A stretch of DNA of 43,731 nt from Maricaulis sp963976135 (GCF_963976135.1 NZ_CAXBKN010000012.1:1-43731); one strand, 5' to 3'. Positions 25,863-33,783 are shown, counted from the first letter of the stretch. Numbers and translations are program-made. The notes: generated from the letters alone by a model not told the origin.

Positions 25863-25882
25863 ATGTTATACTATATCATTTC
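25863..25882 (+). promoter_or_regulatory. Zur-type operator upstream of the MerC-domain gene
   Basis: ATGTTATA-C-TATATCAT is a near-perfect 8-1-8 palindrome followed by TTC. It differs at one base from the proteobacterial Zur core ATGTTATA-N-TATAACAT as I recall it. It lies 21 nt before the ATG and overlaps a possible -10 box (TATACT, 25867-25872), a position suited to repression when zinc is replete. Regulator identity is inferred from the motif only. Confidence 0.6.
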
Positions 25883-25902
25883 CGACCAAAGCGGATGAAA
25901 TC

Positions 25903-26361
25903 ATGATGGCCCTGCTGCCCAAGCTCAATTTTGGAAATGGCTCCCTGGATCTGACCGGGATCAGCCTGTCAGCGGTTTGCGTCGCTCATTGCCTGGTTTT
26001 CCCGGTCGCGGCCGCCGCCGCGCCCATGCTGGCCCCCAATCTCGGCGAAGCGCTTGGCGCCAGCCATGCCTGGCATCTGGGCCTGTTGGCGATTGCGGCG
26101 CCGGTTTCGCTGCTGGCCCTGGGCTGGAGCGTGCGGTCCAGCCGGGCGCGCTGGCCGATTCTCGCCCTGGGCCTTCTGGGGCTGTCGCTGATGGCGGTCG
26201 GTGCCCTGCATCTGTCCAGCCAGCTGGTCGAAACCATCATTACCCTGTCCGGCGTCACCATCCTGGCCGCAGCGCATCTGATCAATTGGCGCAGCCAGGC
26301 GCGCGCCGGCCATGATCACATCAAGGATTGCGGCCTGTGCGAGCATGAGCACGCAGCCTGA
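25903..26361 (+). CDS. MerC-domain integral membrane protein
   Basis: The 152-residue protein has four hydrophobic segments (about 17-42, 58-75, 83-104, 110-128). The first contains the MerC-like cysteine pair LSAVCVAHCLVFP. The C-terminus is rich in potential metal ligands (GHDHIKDCGLCEHEHAA). MerC proteins carry Hg2+ inward in mercury-resistance operons, but chromosomal MerC-domain proteins without mer genes are common in alphaproteobacteria and are often found in the zinc regulon. The Zur-type palindrome just upstream points to zinc or another soft metal rather than mercury. ATG 25903 and ATG 25906 are both possible. It sits alone before the rpmI promoter. Confidence 0.78.
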   Translation: MMALLPKLNFGNGSLDLTGISLSAVCVAHCLVFPVAAAAAPMLAPNLGEALGASHAWHLGLLAIAAPVSLLALGWSVRSSRARWPILALGLLGLSLMAVGALHLSSQLVETIITLSGVTILAAAHLINWRSQARAGHDHIKDCGLCEHEHAA

Positions 26362-26380
26362 TTCAGACTCCCTCGCGCTG

Positions 26381-26408
26381 TTGCAATCCCCCGCCAGACG
26401 CGTATAAA
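26381..26408 (+). promoter_or_regulatory. Promoter of rpmI-rplT
   Basis: TTGCAA (26381-26386), a 16-nt spacer and TATAAA (26403-26408) make the best sigma-70-type promoter in the window, about 100 nt upstream of rpmI. It gives the ribosomal protein genes their own transcription start, independent of infC. Confidence 0.7.
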
Positions 26409-26425
26409 CCCCGCTCTCTTATCAC

Positions 26426-26461
26426 CAGTCTACCGGGCCAAATCGACATGCCCGCTGACTG
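26426..26461 (+). promoter_or_regulatory. Leader hairpin upstream of rpmI
   Basis: CAGTC (26426-26430) pairs with GACTG (26457-26461) and CGGG (26434-26437) with CCCG (26451-26454), giving an interrupted stem within the predicted mRNA leader. L20 represses its own operon through a leader structure in several bacteria; whether this hairpin does so is inference. Confidence 0.35.
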
Positions 26462-26506
26462 TTCACACCCTCGGACCGGTTCGCCGATCCAGCAAAGGAG
26501 ATGGAA

Positions 26507-26707
26507 ATGTCGAAGATGAAGACCAAGAGCGGCGCCAAAAAGCGCTTCAAGCTCACTGCCACGGGCAAGATCAAAGCCGGTCAGACCGGCAAGCGTCACG
26601 GCATGATCAAGCGTACCCCCAAGCAGATCCGCGACAAGCGGGGACAGGTTGTCCTGTCCGCTCAGGATACGAAGATCATCAAGAAATATCTCCCGTACGG
26701 CCTTTAA
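26507..26707 (+). CDS. rpmI: Large ribosomal subunit protein bL35
   Basis: The 66-residue, very basic protein (SKMKTKSGAKKRFKLTATGK, then KAGQTGKRHGMIKRTPKQIR) matches L35 in length and in the K-T-K-S-G-A-K-K-R-F opening. ATG 26507 is chosen over ATG 26501 because AAGGAG at 26495-26500 abuts the latter and gives a 6-nt spacing only for 26507. It is followed 27 nt later by rplT, the conserved order. It assembles into the 50S subunit. Confidence 0.97.
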   Translation: MSKMKTKSGAKKRFKLTATGKIKAGQTGKRHGMIKRTPKQIRDKRGQVVLSAQDTKIIKKYLPYGL

Positions 26708-26734
26708 GCCCCCGGCATTGAGTAGGAGCATACC

Positions 26735-27091
26735 ATGTCACGAGTGACATCCGGCCCGGCTACGGCCATCCGCCACAAAAAAGTTATCAAGAAAGCGAAA
26801 GGCTATTACGGCCGTCGCAAGAACACTTTCCGCGCTGCCGTCCAGGCTGTCGAAAAGGCCGGCCAGTACGCCTATCGCGACCGCCGTGCCAAGAAGCGCA
26901 CCTTCCGCGCCCTCTGGATCCAGCGCATCAATGCCGGCGCACGCCTGCACGGCATGACCTATTCGACCATGATGCACGGCCTGATCAAGGCCGGTATCGA
27001 GGTTGACCGCAAGGTCCTCTCCGACATCGCCATCCACGAGCCGGACGCCTTCAAGGCCCTGGTGGATCAGGCGCAGTCCGCGCTGGCCTAG
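26735..27091 (+). CDS. rplT: Large ribosomal subunit protein bL20
   Basis: L20 (118 residues) binds 23S rRNA early in 50S assembly. The long basic N-terminal extension (TAIRHKKVIKKAKGYYGRRKN), AGQYAYRDRRAKKRTFRALW, INAGARLHGMTYS and the C-terminal ALVDQAQ are standard. ATG 26735 follows AGGAG at 26723-26727. It ends the rpmI-rplT unit, with a strong terminator 23 nt downstream. The first residues (SRVTSGPATA) differ somewhat from the commoner ARVKRGVTA. Confidence 0.97.
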   Translation: MSRVTSGPATAIRHKKVIKKAKGYYGRRKNTFRAAVQAVEKAGQYAYRDRRAKKRTFRALWIQRINAGARLHGMTYSTMMHGLIKAGIEVDRKVLSDIAIHEPDAFKALVDQAQSALA

Positions 27092-27114
27092 GCTGGACGA
27101 CTGACGTTACGGGA

Positions 27115-27145
27115 AAGCCCGCTGGCGATGCCGGCGGGCTTTTTT
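27115..27145 (+). terminator. Strong factor-independent terminator of rpmI-rplT
   Basis: A 12-bp stem (27115-27126 with 27130-27141, one G-U pair) closes a 3-nt loop (GAT, 27127-27129) and merges into a T-run ending at 27145. It should separate rplT from pheS transcription. Confidence 0.9.
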
Positions 27146-27203
27146 CGTTTGGGGGTGCGGGGAGAGCGCGGCGCAGGTGGGATTCAATCAATTCCGCCAA
27201 ATT

Positions 27204-27325
27204 TAGCGTCATCCCAGCGCAGGCTGGGACCCAGATTCAACCGCAGACGGACATTATGTTGGCGCTCCGCCGTCGCAGGCTGGCGCTCGACGAGCTGGGT
27301 CCCAGCCTGCGCTGGGATGACGCTA
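27204..27325. repeat. REP/BIME-like perfect 31-bp inverted repeat
   Basis: The arms 27204-27234 and 27295-27325 are exact reverse complements over 31 nt, separated by 60 nt. Each arm also contains its own hairpin: CCCAGC-GCAG-GCTGGG at 27213-27228 and CCCAGC-CTGC-GCTGGG at 27301-27316. Flanking bases (AATTTAGCG and, inverted, AATATAGCG) extend the match imperfectly. The structure is that of two REP units in opposite orientation, a mobile, non-coding palindromic element. It occupies most of the 338-nt gap between rplT and pheS; apart from the terminator nothing else is evident there. Confidence 0.8.
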
Positions 27326-27429
27326 TATTGTGCGGTGGGAGGGCTCTACATCCCCCTCCACCGACAAGCCCTGTCGACACCTGAAATGCCAGACGCTAAA
27401 CCCGTGCACGACTGGCCAGGGACGAAGAC

Positions 27430-28512
27430 ATGACCGATACCGCTGCTCTCGACGCACTCGAAGCCGATGTGCTCGCACAGATCGCCGCCGCGACCGATGA
27501 GGCCGGCCTTGATGCCGTGCGCGTCGGGGCGCTGGGCAAGAAGGGGTCTGTCTCGCTGATGATGCGCGGCCTGGGTGGGATGAGCCCGGAGGAGCGCCAG
27601 GTGATGGGCCCGGCGCTGAATGGTCTCAAGGACCGACTCGGCGCGGCGATCGATGCGCGCAAGGCGATGCTGGAAGCGGCCGCGCTTGATGCGGCGCTCA
27701 GCAGTGAGACGATCGATGTCACCCTGCCGGTGCGGCCGGAGCCGCAAGGCTCGATCCACCCGATCACCCAGGTGATGGAAGAGCTTGCCGTGATTTTCGC
27801 CGATATGGGTTTTGCCGTCGCCGAAGGCTCGGACGTGGAGGATGACTTCCACAATTTCACCGCGCTGAATTTCCCCGAGGGCCATCCGGCGCGCGATACC
27901 CAGGACACCTTCTTCATGCAGCCGGATGCCGAGGGCCAGCGCAAGGTCTTGCGCACCCATACCTCGCCGGTCCAGATCCGCACCATGATGAGCCAGACGC
28001 CGCCGCTGCGCATTATCGCGCCGGGCCGGGTCTATCGCTGTGACTGGGACCAGACCCATACGCCGATGTTCCACCAGGTCGAAGGCCTGGTGATCGACAA
28101 GGAGACCCATATGGGTCACCTCAAGGGCGTGCTGGAGGATTTCCTCGCCGCCTTCTTCGAGACCGACCAGGTGGAAACCCGTTTCCGCCCGCATCACTTC
28201 CCCTTCACCGAGCCCTCGGCGGAGATGGATGTGCGCTATGAACGTGTCGGCCAGGCGGTGAAGGTGGGCTCCGGCGAGCAATGGATGGAGATCCTCGGCT
28301 GCGGCATGGTGCACCCGAATGTGATCCGCAATTGCGGCCTCGACCCGGACGAATACCAGGGCTTCGCCTTCGGCATGGGCGTCGATCGCCTCGCCATGCT
28401 CAAATACGGCGCGCCGGACCTGCGCGACTTCTTCAATTCCGACCAGCGCTGGCTCGGCCATTACGGCTTCTCGCCGCTGCTGCAGGCGAATATGGCCACG
28501 GGCCTGAGCTAG
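27430..28512 (+). CDS. pheS: Phenylalanine--tRNA ligase, alpha subunit
   Basis: PheS (360 residues) is the catalytic subunit of the heterotetrameric synthetase that charges tRNA-Phe. The N-terminal coiled-coil arm (about 1-85) precedes the class II core with HPITQVMEE, motif 2 (RIIAPGRVYRCDWDQTHTPMFHQVEGL) and motif 3 (GFAFGMGVDRLAMLKYG). EPSAEMDV and WMEILGCGMVHP form the phenylalanine site. ATG 27430 is preceded by an AGGGACGAAGAC stretch. It is separated from pheT by a small membrane protein gene, which is unusual. The REP-like element lies about 100 nt upstream. Confidence 0.97.
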   Translation: MTDTAALDALEADVLAQIAAATDEAGLDAVRVGALGKKGSVSLMMRGLGGMSPEERQVMGPALNGLKDRLGAAIDARKAMLEAAALDAALSSETIDVTLPVRPEPQGSIHPITQVMEELAVIFADMGFAVAEGSDVEDDFHNFTALNFPEGHPARDTQDTFFMQPDAEGQRKVLRTHTSPVQIRTMMSQTPPLRIIAPGRVYRCDWDQTHTPMFHQVEGLVIDKETHMGHLKGVLEDFLAAFFETDQVETRFRPHHFPFTEPSAEMDVRYERVGQAVKVGSGEQWMEILGCGMVHPNVIRNCGLDPDEYQGFAFGMGVDRLAMLKYGAPDLRDFFNSDQRWLGHYGFSPLLQANMATGLS

Positions 28513-28514
28513 TC

Positions 28515-29111
28515 ATGTGGCGCTGGTTCACCCATAACCACCAGACCCTGACCGGGATCGGCGCGATGCTCGTGGGCATCGCGGCGCTCTATGTCGCCTG
28601 GGACCAGGGCCGGGTGATGCGCGATCAGCAGCATGGCTCGGTCTTTCCGGTGCTGCAGGTGGATGGTTTCGTCTCGACGACGCCAGAGGAGGCGAGTCTG
28701 GGCATCCGGATCGCCAATAATGGCGTCGGTCCAGCGCTGGTCGAATCGGTGACGCTTTACCGCAATGGCGTGGCCGTCGACTCGATGGAAGCCTATGGCG
28801 AGCAGCTCCCGGATGGCTATGACCTGTCCTGGGCCGTCCTGACCGGCCGCGCCCTGGCGCCGGACCAGCTCGTCACCCCGATCCGGATCCGCTGGGATCG
28901 CGCCGATATCACGCCCGAGGACCTGCAGGCCGCGGCCCGGGCCTGGGACGAATGGGAATTGCAGGTCTGCTACTGCTCGGTCTTCGGCCGCTGCTGGCAG
29001 ACCTCGCCGGTCGGCGGGGCGCGGGCCGAGCGCGTGGCCATGTGCCAGCGCGGTGAATCCGATGTTTTCGAGAATTTGGGAGCGGCGCGTGCAGCGGCCG
29101 GATATCAATAA
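28515..29111 (+). CDS. Membrane-anchored protein of unknown function between pheS and pheT
   Basis: The 198-residue product has a short basic N-terminus, one transmembrane segment (about residues 12-28, TGIGAMLVGIAALYVAW) and a soluble part predicted outside or at the membrane face. It has a beta-rich middle (LGIRIANNGVGPALVESVTLY) and a cysteine motif near the C-terminus (CYCSVFGRCW plus a later Cys in VAMCQRG). I do not recognise a named family; the CYCSV-x3-CW pattern may define one. ATG 28515 starts 2 nt after the pheS stop, and the TAA overlaps the pheT ATG as TAATG, so all three are coupled. A role in Phe-tRNA synthetase function is not implied by anything in its sequence. Confidence 0.8.
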   Translation: MWRWFTHNHQTLTGIGAMLVGIAALYVAWDQGRVMRDQQHGSVFPVLQVDGFVSTTPEEASLGIRIANNGVGPALVESVTLYRNGVAVDSMEAYGEQLPDGYDLSWAVLTGRALAPDQLVTPIRIRWDRADITPEDLQAAARAWDEWELQVCYCSVFGRCWQTSPVGGARAERVAMCQRGESDVFENLGAARAAAGYQ

Positions 29112-31510
29112 TGAAATTCCCCCTCTCCTGGCTGAAATACCACCTCGAGACCACGGCCTCGCTCGACGAGATCGCCGAGGCCATGACCATGGCCGGTCTC
29201 GAGATCGAAGAGATCGACAATCCGGCCGAGAAATTCGGCGCCTTCACGGTCGCTTATGTCAAGGAGGCCGTCGCCCACCCCGATGCCGACAAGCTGCGTG
29301 TCTGCACCGTCGAGACCATTGACGGGATCAAGCAGATCGTCTGCGGCGCGCCCAATGCCCGCACCGGCATGCGTGCGGTCTATGCGCCGCTGGGCGCCTA
29401 TATCCCGGGTCTGGATTTCTCGCTCGACAAGAAGCCGCGCAAGATCCGCGGCGTCGAAAGCTCGGGCATGATGTGTTCGGCCAAGGAGCTGGAACTCGGC
29501 GAGGATCATGACGGGATTATCGACCTTGAGGGCGATTGGGCGGTCGGCACGCCGGCGGTCGTGGCGCTCGGCCAGGACGATATCGTCATTGATTTCGAAG
29601 TTACGCCCAACCGTCCCGACTGGCTCGGCGTGCGCGGCATCGCCCGCGATCTCGCGGCCACCGGTATCGGCACCCTCAAGGATGTGCCGATCGAGCCGGT
29701 TCCAGGCACATTTCCCTGCCCGATCAAGGTCGAGCTCGACTGGCCGGACGCCTGTCCGGTCTTCGCCGGGCGGCTGATCCGCGGCGTGAAGAATGTCGCC
29801 TCGCCGGACTGGATCCAGACCCTGCTCAAATCCATCGGCCTGCGTCCGATCAACGCGCTCGCCGACATCACCAATCTGATCTCCTATGATCGCTGCCGCC
29901 CGCTGCACGTCTATGACGCGGCGAAACTGAGCGGCAATCTGCATGCGCGCCGCGGTGCCGGCGATAGCGACACGTTCGAAGCGCTGGACAAGAAGAGCTA
30001 TGCGCCGACCGAGACCATGTGCGTCATCGCTGACGAGGCGCATTGCCTCGGCCTCGGCGGCATCATGGGCGGCACCTATTCGGGCTGCACTGAGGCCACC
30101 ACCGATGTCTTCATCGAGAGCGCCTGGTTTGATCCGCTGATCACCCGCGCCACTGCCAAGGCGACCGGCATCGACAGCGACGCCAAATACCGCTTCGAGC
30201 GCGGCGTCGACCCGCAATCGGTGCGTGACGGCATCGAATACGCGACGCGGCTGATCCTCGACATCTGTGGCGGCGAAGCCTCCGAGACGGTCGTCTTCGG
30301 CGAAACGCCCGCCGCGCCGGCCGATATCGATTTCCCGATCACCGAGGTCAAACGCCTGACCGGGCTCGACCTGCCGCGCGCCGAAATCCTGCGCATCCTC
30401 ACCACGCTCGGCTTCAAGCCGAGCGGAGCCGGCGATGTGCTGACCGTCGGTGTGCCGAGCTGGCGGATGGATTGTGCCTTGAAGGCCGATCTGGTCGAGG
30501 AAATCGCCCGCATCCACGGCTTCGACAAGCTGGTCGCGACTTCGCTGGAACGTCCCTCGGTACGCCGTCAGGCGCCGGCCACGGTGATGCAATTGCGCGC
30601 CCGCCACGCCCGCCGCGCCCTGGCCGTGCGGGGCTATCAAGAGGCGGTGACTTGGTCCTTCTGCGAGACCTCGCAGGCGGCGCTGTTTGGTGGTCAGGGC
30701 GCCGGCCTGGCGCTGGAAAACCCGATCTCCTCGGAGCTCGACGTGATGCGCCCGACGGCGCTGATCCATCTTCTGACGGCGCTGCAGGCCAATGCCGATC
30801 GCGGCCTTGCCGATGCACGCCTGTTTGAAGTTGGCCCGGTCTATCTCACCGATGCGCCCGACGGCCAGCTTCTGGTCGCCACCGGCGTACGCCGCATTAC
30901 CAGCGGCCGTCACTGGACCGGCTCGCGCCAGCCCGATGTGTTCGATGTGAAAGCCGATGCGATGGCCGCTCTCGAGGCCGCCGGTGCGCCTGCCGCTTCG
31001 CTGCAGGTGGCGCCGGAAGCGCGCGACTGGTGGCATCCGGGCCGTTCCGGCGTGCTGCGCCTGGGGCCGAAGAATGTGATGGCCGAGTTTGGCGAGATCC
31101 ATCCGCGCGTGCTCAAGGCGCTGGGCATTGATGGCCGCGTACTGGCGTTCGAGATCGTGCTCGACGCCATCCCGCAGCCGCGCAAGGCCAACAGCCTCAA
31201 GGCCCGCACCCAGCTCGACCGCGCCGATCTGACGCCGGTGAAACGCGATTTCGCTTTCCTCGTCGACAAGAGCGTCGCCGCCGATGCCCTGATCCGCGCC
31301 GCCAAGGGCGCCGACAAGGCGTTGATCAGCGATGTCACCGTATTCGACGTCTATGAGGGCAAGGGTGTGCCCGAGGGCCAGACCTCGCTGGCGATCGAGG
31401 TCGTGCTGCAGCCGCGCGACAAGACGCTGACCGATGAGGATATCGACGCCGTCGCCGCCAAGGTGATCGCCAAGGTCTCCGGTGCCACCGGCGGCACGCT
31501 GCGCGGCTGA
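29111..31510 (+). CDS. pheT: Phenylalanine--tRNA ligase, beta subunit
   Basis: PheT (799 residues) forms the (alpha-beta)2 enzyme with PheS. Domains in order are: N-terminal MKFPLSWLKYHL; the EMAP-like tRNA-binding domain (about 40-150, VKEAVAHPDADKLRVCTVE); B1/B3-B4 editing region (about 200-380, with TPNRPDWLGVRGIARDLA before it); B5 (about 400-475); catalytic-like core (about 480-680); and a C-terminal FDX-ACB anticodon-binding domain (about 705-799, LTPVKRDFAFLVDKSV...VFDVYEGKGVPEGQTSLA). Full length, no frameshift. The start overlaps the preceding gene by 1 nt and the stop overlaps the next by 1 nt. Confidence 0.97.
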   Translation: MKFPLSWLKYHLETTASLDEIAEAMTMAGLEIEEIDNPAEKFGAFTVAYVKEAVAHPDADKLRVCTVETIDGIKQIVCGAPNARTGMRAVYAPLGAYIPGLDFSLDKKPRKIRGVESSGMMCSAKELELGEDHDGIIDLEGDWAVGTPAVVALGQDDIVIDFEVTPNRPDWLGVRGIARDLAATGIGTLKDVPIEPVPGTFPCPIKVELDWPDACPVFAGRLIRGVKNVASPDWIQTLLKSIGLRPINALADITNLISYDRCRPLHVYDAAKLSGNLHARRGAGDSDTFEALDKKSYAPTETMCVIADEAHCLGLGGIMGGTYSGCTEATTDVFIESAWFDPLITRATAKATGIDSDAKYRFERGVDPQSVRDGIEYATRLILDICGGEASETVVFGETPAAPADIDFPITEVKRLTGLDLPRAEILRILTTLGFKPSGAGDVLTVGVPSWRMDCALKADLVEEIARIHGFDKLVATSLERPSVRRQAPATVMQLRARHARRALAVRGYQEAVTWSFCETSQAALFGGQGAGLALENPISSELDVMRPTALIHLLTALQANADRGLADARLFEVGPVYLTDAPDGQLLVATGVRRITSGRHWTGSRQPDVFDVKADAMAALEAAGAPAASLQVAPEARDWWHPGRSGVLRLGPKNVMAEFGEIHPRVLKALGIDGRVLAFEIVLDAIPQPRKANSLKARTQLDRADLTPVKRDFAFLVDKSVAADALIRAAKGADKALISDVTVFDVYEGKGVPEGQTSLAIEVVLQPRDKTLTDEDIDAVAAKVIAKVSGATGGTLRG

Positions 31511-32124
31511 TGCTCAACCCCCGCCGCCTCGCCAACGCTGGAGCCGACGCACAGCAGGCCTTTCTGGTCGAGGCGGTGGGGGCCAATCCGCTGGCGATGA
31601 CGGTGCTGCAACGTGCCGCGGCGATGGAGCTGCCCGATCATGGCCTGATGGCCGGCGCCGTCTACCAGGCGGTGTGGAATGCCCTGACCGGGCGCGATCC
31701 GGCCTTTGGCGTCAATGATTATGACCTCGGCTATTACGACGCCTCCGATCTCAGCGAGGCGGCCGAGGATGTCGTCATCAAGGCCGGCGAGACCGTGTTC
31801 GCCGATCTCGATGCCATCGTCGAGATCCGCAACCAGGCCCGCGTCCATCTCTGGTTTGGCGCCAAGCATGGCGTCACCCGCGCGCCGCTGACGAGCACGG
31901 CCGACGCCGTCGCCCACTTCGCCTCCCACACCCATGCCGTCGCGGTCCGTCTCGACCGCAAGGGTGAAATGGAGGTGCTCGCCCCCTACGGGCTCGACGA
32001 GCTCTTCTCCCTGCACGTCCGCCCGGTCGAGGACCTCGCCGACAAGACGGGCTGGAATGCAAAATGCCTGCGCCAGCACGCGCTCTGGCCAGAGATCCGT
32101 TTCGAGACGACCCGACTCGCCTGA
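31510..32124 (+). CDS. Nucleotidyltransferase-like protein (NTP_transf_6 family)
   Basis: The 204-residue protein carries the features of the small NTP_transf_6 family: LMAGAVYQAVWNALTGRDPAFGVNDYDLGYYDASDL (with the N-D-x-D metal-binding-type motif), VEIRNQARVHLWFG, a later STADAVAHFASHTHAVAVRL, and LAPYGLDELFSLHVRPV. The fold belongs to the polymerase-beta nucleotidyltransferase superfamily; no physiological substrate is known to me. It begins within the pheT stop (TGATG), so it is translationally coupled. The 184 nt after it lead into a new transcription unit. Confidence 0.8.
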   Translation: MLNPRRLANAGADAQQAFLVEAVGANPLAMTVLQRAAAMELPDHGLMAGAVYQAVWNALTGRDPAFGVNDYDLGYYDASDLSEAAEDVVIKAGETVFADLDAIVEIRNQARVHLWFGAKHGVTRAPLTSTADAVAHFASHTHAVAVRLDRKGEMEVLAPYGLDELFSLHVRPVEDLADKTGWNAKCLRQHALWPEIRFETTRLA

Positions 32125-32308
32125 AGGGAGAGTCAGAGAGCGCCCATTCAACCTGTTGGAGAAAAAGCCATTTTCCCCGCTCGGTTGCCAAATTTTCCTG
32201 CAATCTCGCCTGAGGCGTATGGTGATATGCGGCACCTACAGCTAGTATGGTTAATGGTCGTTAACTGAAACTCGACGTGGTTCGGAACGGCGCGGGGGAT
32301 GTGCGTAG

Positions 32309-33778
32309 ATGATGGATCGGGTAACAGCCTTGCTGACACAGGCCGCGGCGACGATTCTGGTCGTCATCGGTCTGGTCGCGATCCTCGGCTTTACCCATTC
32401 GCGCGCCTATCGCGCGGGCTATTGTGCGGTCCAGGCCTGCCCGGATACGAATGAGCGCCGCTGGTGGTGGCCCTTCGGCGCCGACACCGTGCCGGATCCC
32501 ACAGGCCCGGCCAGCCTTGCCCCGGACGGCAGTCGCGATAATTTCTATTCCTATCAGGACGGCACCTATCCGGACCAGGCCTACCAGGGCAGCCTTTTCC
32601 AGGACAGGCCAGCGGGCGGCTATAGCGGCGATGGGCTCAATACAGACCGGGTCATCTATGGCGATCCGGCCGGGACAAGCCCGACGCGGCCGCTCTCTTT
32701 CACAAACCAGCCCGTCTCCAGCGACTATCCGCGCTCCTACGCCAACCCGCGCTACACCTCGCGCTCGCGCTATTTCGGCACGCCCGGGGAACGCATTTGC
32801 CCGGCGCCCTATAGTGCCGAGGAGGCACGGCGGATGGCCCCCGACCTGGCGCGGTGCTGGCTGAATGTCGGCGATGCCTATCAGGCGATGGAGCAGATGG
32901 AACAGGCCCGCGATGCCTGGAACCGATCCTTGCATGCCGGCTCGCCGAGTGGCGTGCAGGCGACGCTGGCGGCCCAGCAGAGACTTCAGACTGCTGTGCT
33001 GCAATATTCCTGTCCCACCGATCCCGACAGTCTCGCACGCATCGCCTATGGCGCCGGCCAACCCGACAGTACGGGCGATATCATTCAGCTGATCGCCCGC
33101 CAGCGGGCGCTGGCCGCGCTTGGCTTCTATTCCGGCCCGGTCGACGGCTCCTACGGCCCGGTGACCCGGCGCTCGGTGCGCGATTTCCAGCGTGAAATGG
33201 GCTATGACCAGACCGGCGCGCTGACCTCGCAGGAAACCGTCACCCTGATCTGTCATGCAGCCATCAATGCCCGCGACGCCGATTCCCAGAATCTGATGGG
33301 CATTATGTTCGCCACCGGTCTGGGCGTGGTCCAGAGCATAGACAGCGCCATGGAATGGCTCGACACCGCCGCCGAGCGCGGCAATGGCGGTGCCAATTTC
33401 AATCTCGCCCTGATCTATGGCACCGGCACGGTCCAGGGCAGTTATCGCCTGTGCGGCCTGGTCGAGAGCCCGGAGCGCGCCGACAGCTATCTGCGCCGCG
33501 CCGCCGATCTCGGGCATGCAAGGGCAATACAGCTGCGCCGTGAATTCACCAGCAGCAGTGGCACCCCCTCCGAACGCTGGACCCGCATTTCCCGGGCCCT
33601 GCTCCGGGAAGCGGAAAGCTCGGGTGATCGCTTCTATGTCGCCTGGCAACAACGCGTCGACGAGGCGCGGCGCAGCAATGGGCATGAGCTCGATCAGCCC
33701 GGCTGCTACCAGGCCGCAATGGATGACGGTCAGGCCGGGCCCGCCAGCCCGCTTGCCAGTGACTCACAAAGGAATTGA
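32309..33778 (+). CDS. Membrane-anchored peptidoglycan-binding and Sel1-repeat protein
   Basis: This 489-residue protein has one N-terminal transmembrane segment (about 12-27, AAATILVVIGLVAILGF), then a low-complexity Tyr/Gly/Pro-rich linker (about 55-160). A TPR-like helical pair follows (ARCWLNVGDAYQAMEQMEQARDAW), then a PG_binding_1 domain (about 255-315, RQRALAALGFYSGPVDGSYG then RRSVRDFQREMGYD) and Sel1-like repeats (about 325-410, LMGIMFATGLGVVQSIDSAM, ANFNLALIYGTGTV, ADSYLRRAADLGHARAIQL). This suggests an envelope protein that contacts the wall and scaffolds partners. ATG 32309 or 32312 starts it after GGGGG. A lipoprotein gene follows in the same unit. Confidence 0.78.
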   Translation: MMDRVTALLTQAAATILVVIGLVAILGFTHSRAYRAGYCAVQACPDTNERRWWWPFGADTVPDPTGPASLAPDGSRDNFYSYQDGTYPDQAYQGSLFQDRPAGGYSGDGLNTDRVIYGDPAGTSPTRPLSFTNQPVSSDYPRSYANPRYTSRSRYFGTPGERICPAPYSAEEARRMAPDLARCWLNVGDAYQAMEQMEQARDAWNRSLHAGSPSGVQATLAAQQRLQTAVLQYSCPTDPDSLARIAYGAGQPDSTGDIIQLIARQRALAALGFYSGPVDGSYGPVTRRSVRDFQREMGYDQTGALTSQETVTLICHAAINARDADSQNLMGIMFATGLGVVQSIDSAMEWLDTAAERGNGGANFNLALIYGTGTVQGSYRLCGLVESPERADSYLRRAADLGHARAIQLRREFTSSSGTPSERWTRISRALLREAESSGDRFYVAWQQRVDEARRSNGHELDQPGCYQAAMDDGQAGPASPLASDSQRN

Positions 33779-33783
33779 TATCC

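Noticed and set aside
27326..27429. Attenuator with Phe-rich leader peptide before pheS
   Set aside because: No short frame with clustered Phe codons and no terminator hairpin with a T-run is visible here.
29105..31102. 665-codon open frame on the minus strand opposite pheT
   Set aside because: It is antisense to a full-length, well-conserved gene; GC-rich third positions create long spurious frames, and the translation is low-complexity with no motif.
32251..32265. TTAA-N6-TTAAC resembling a CtrA box upstream of the peptidoglycan-binding protein
   Set aside because: CtrA sites need a 7-nt spacer (TTAA-N7-TTAA); this one has 6, so I list it only as an inverted repeat of unknown meaning.
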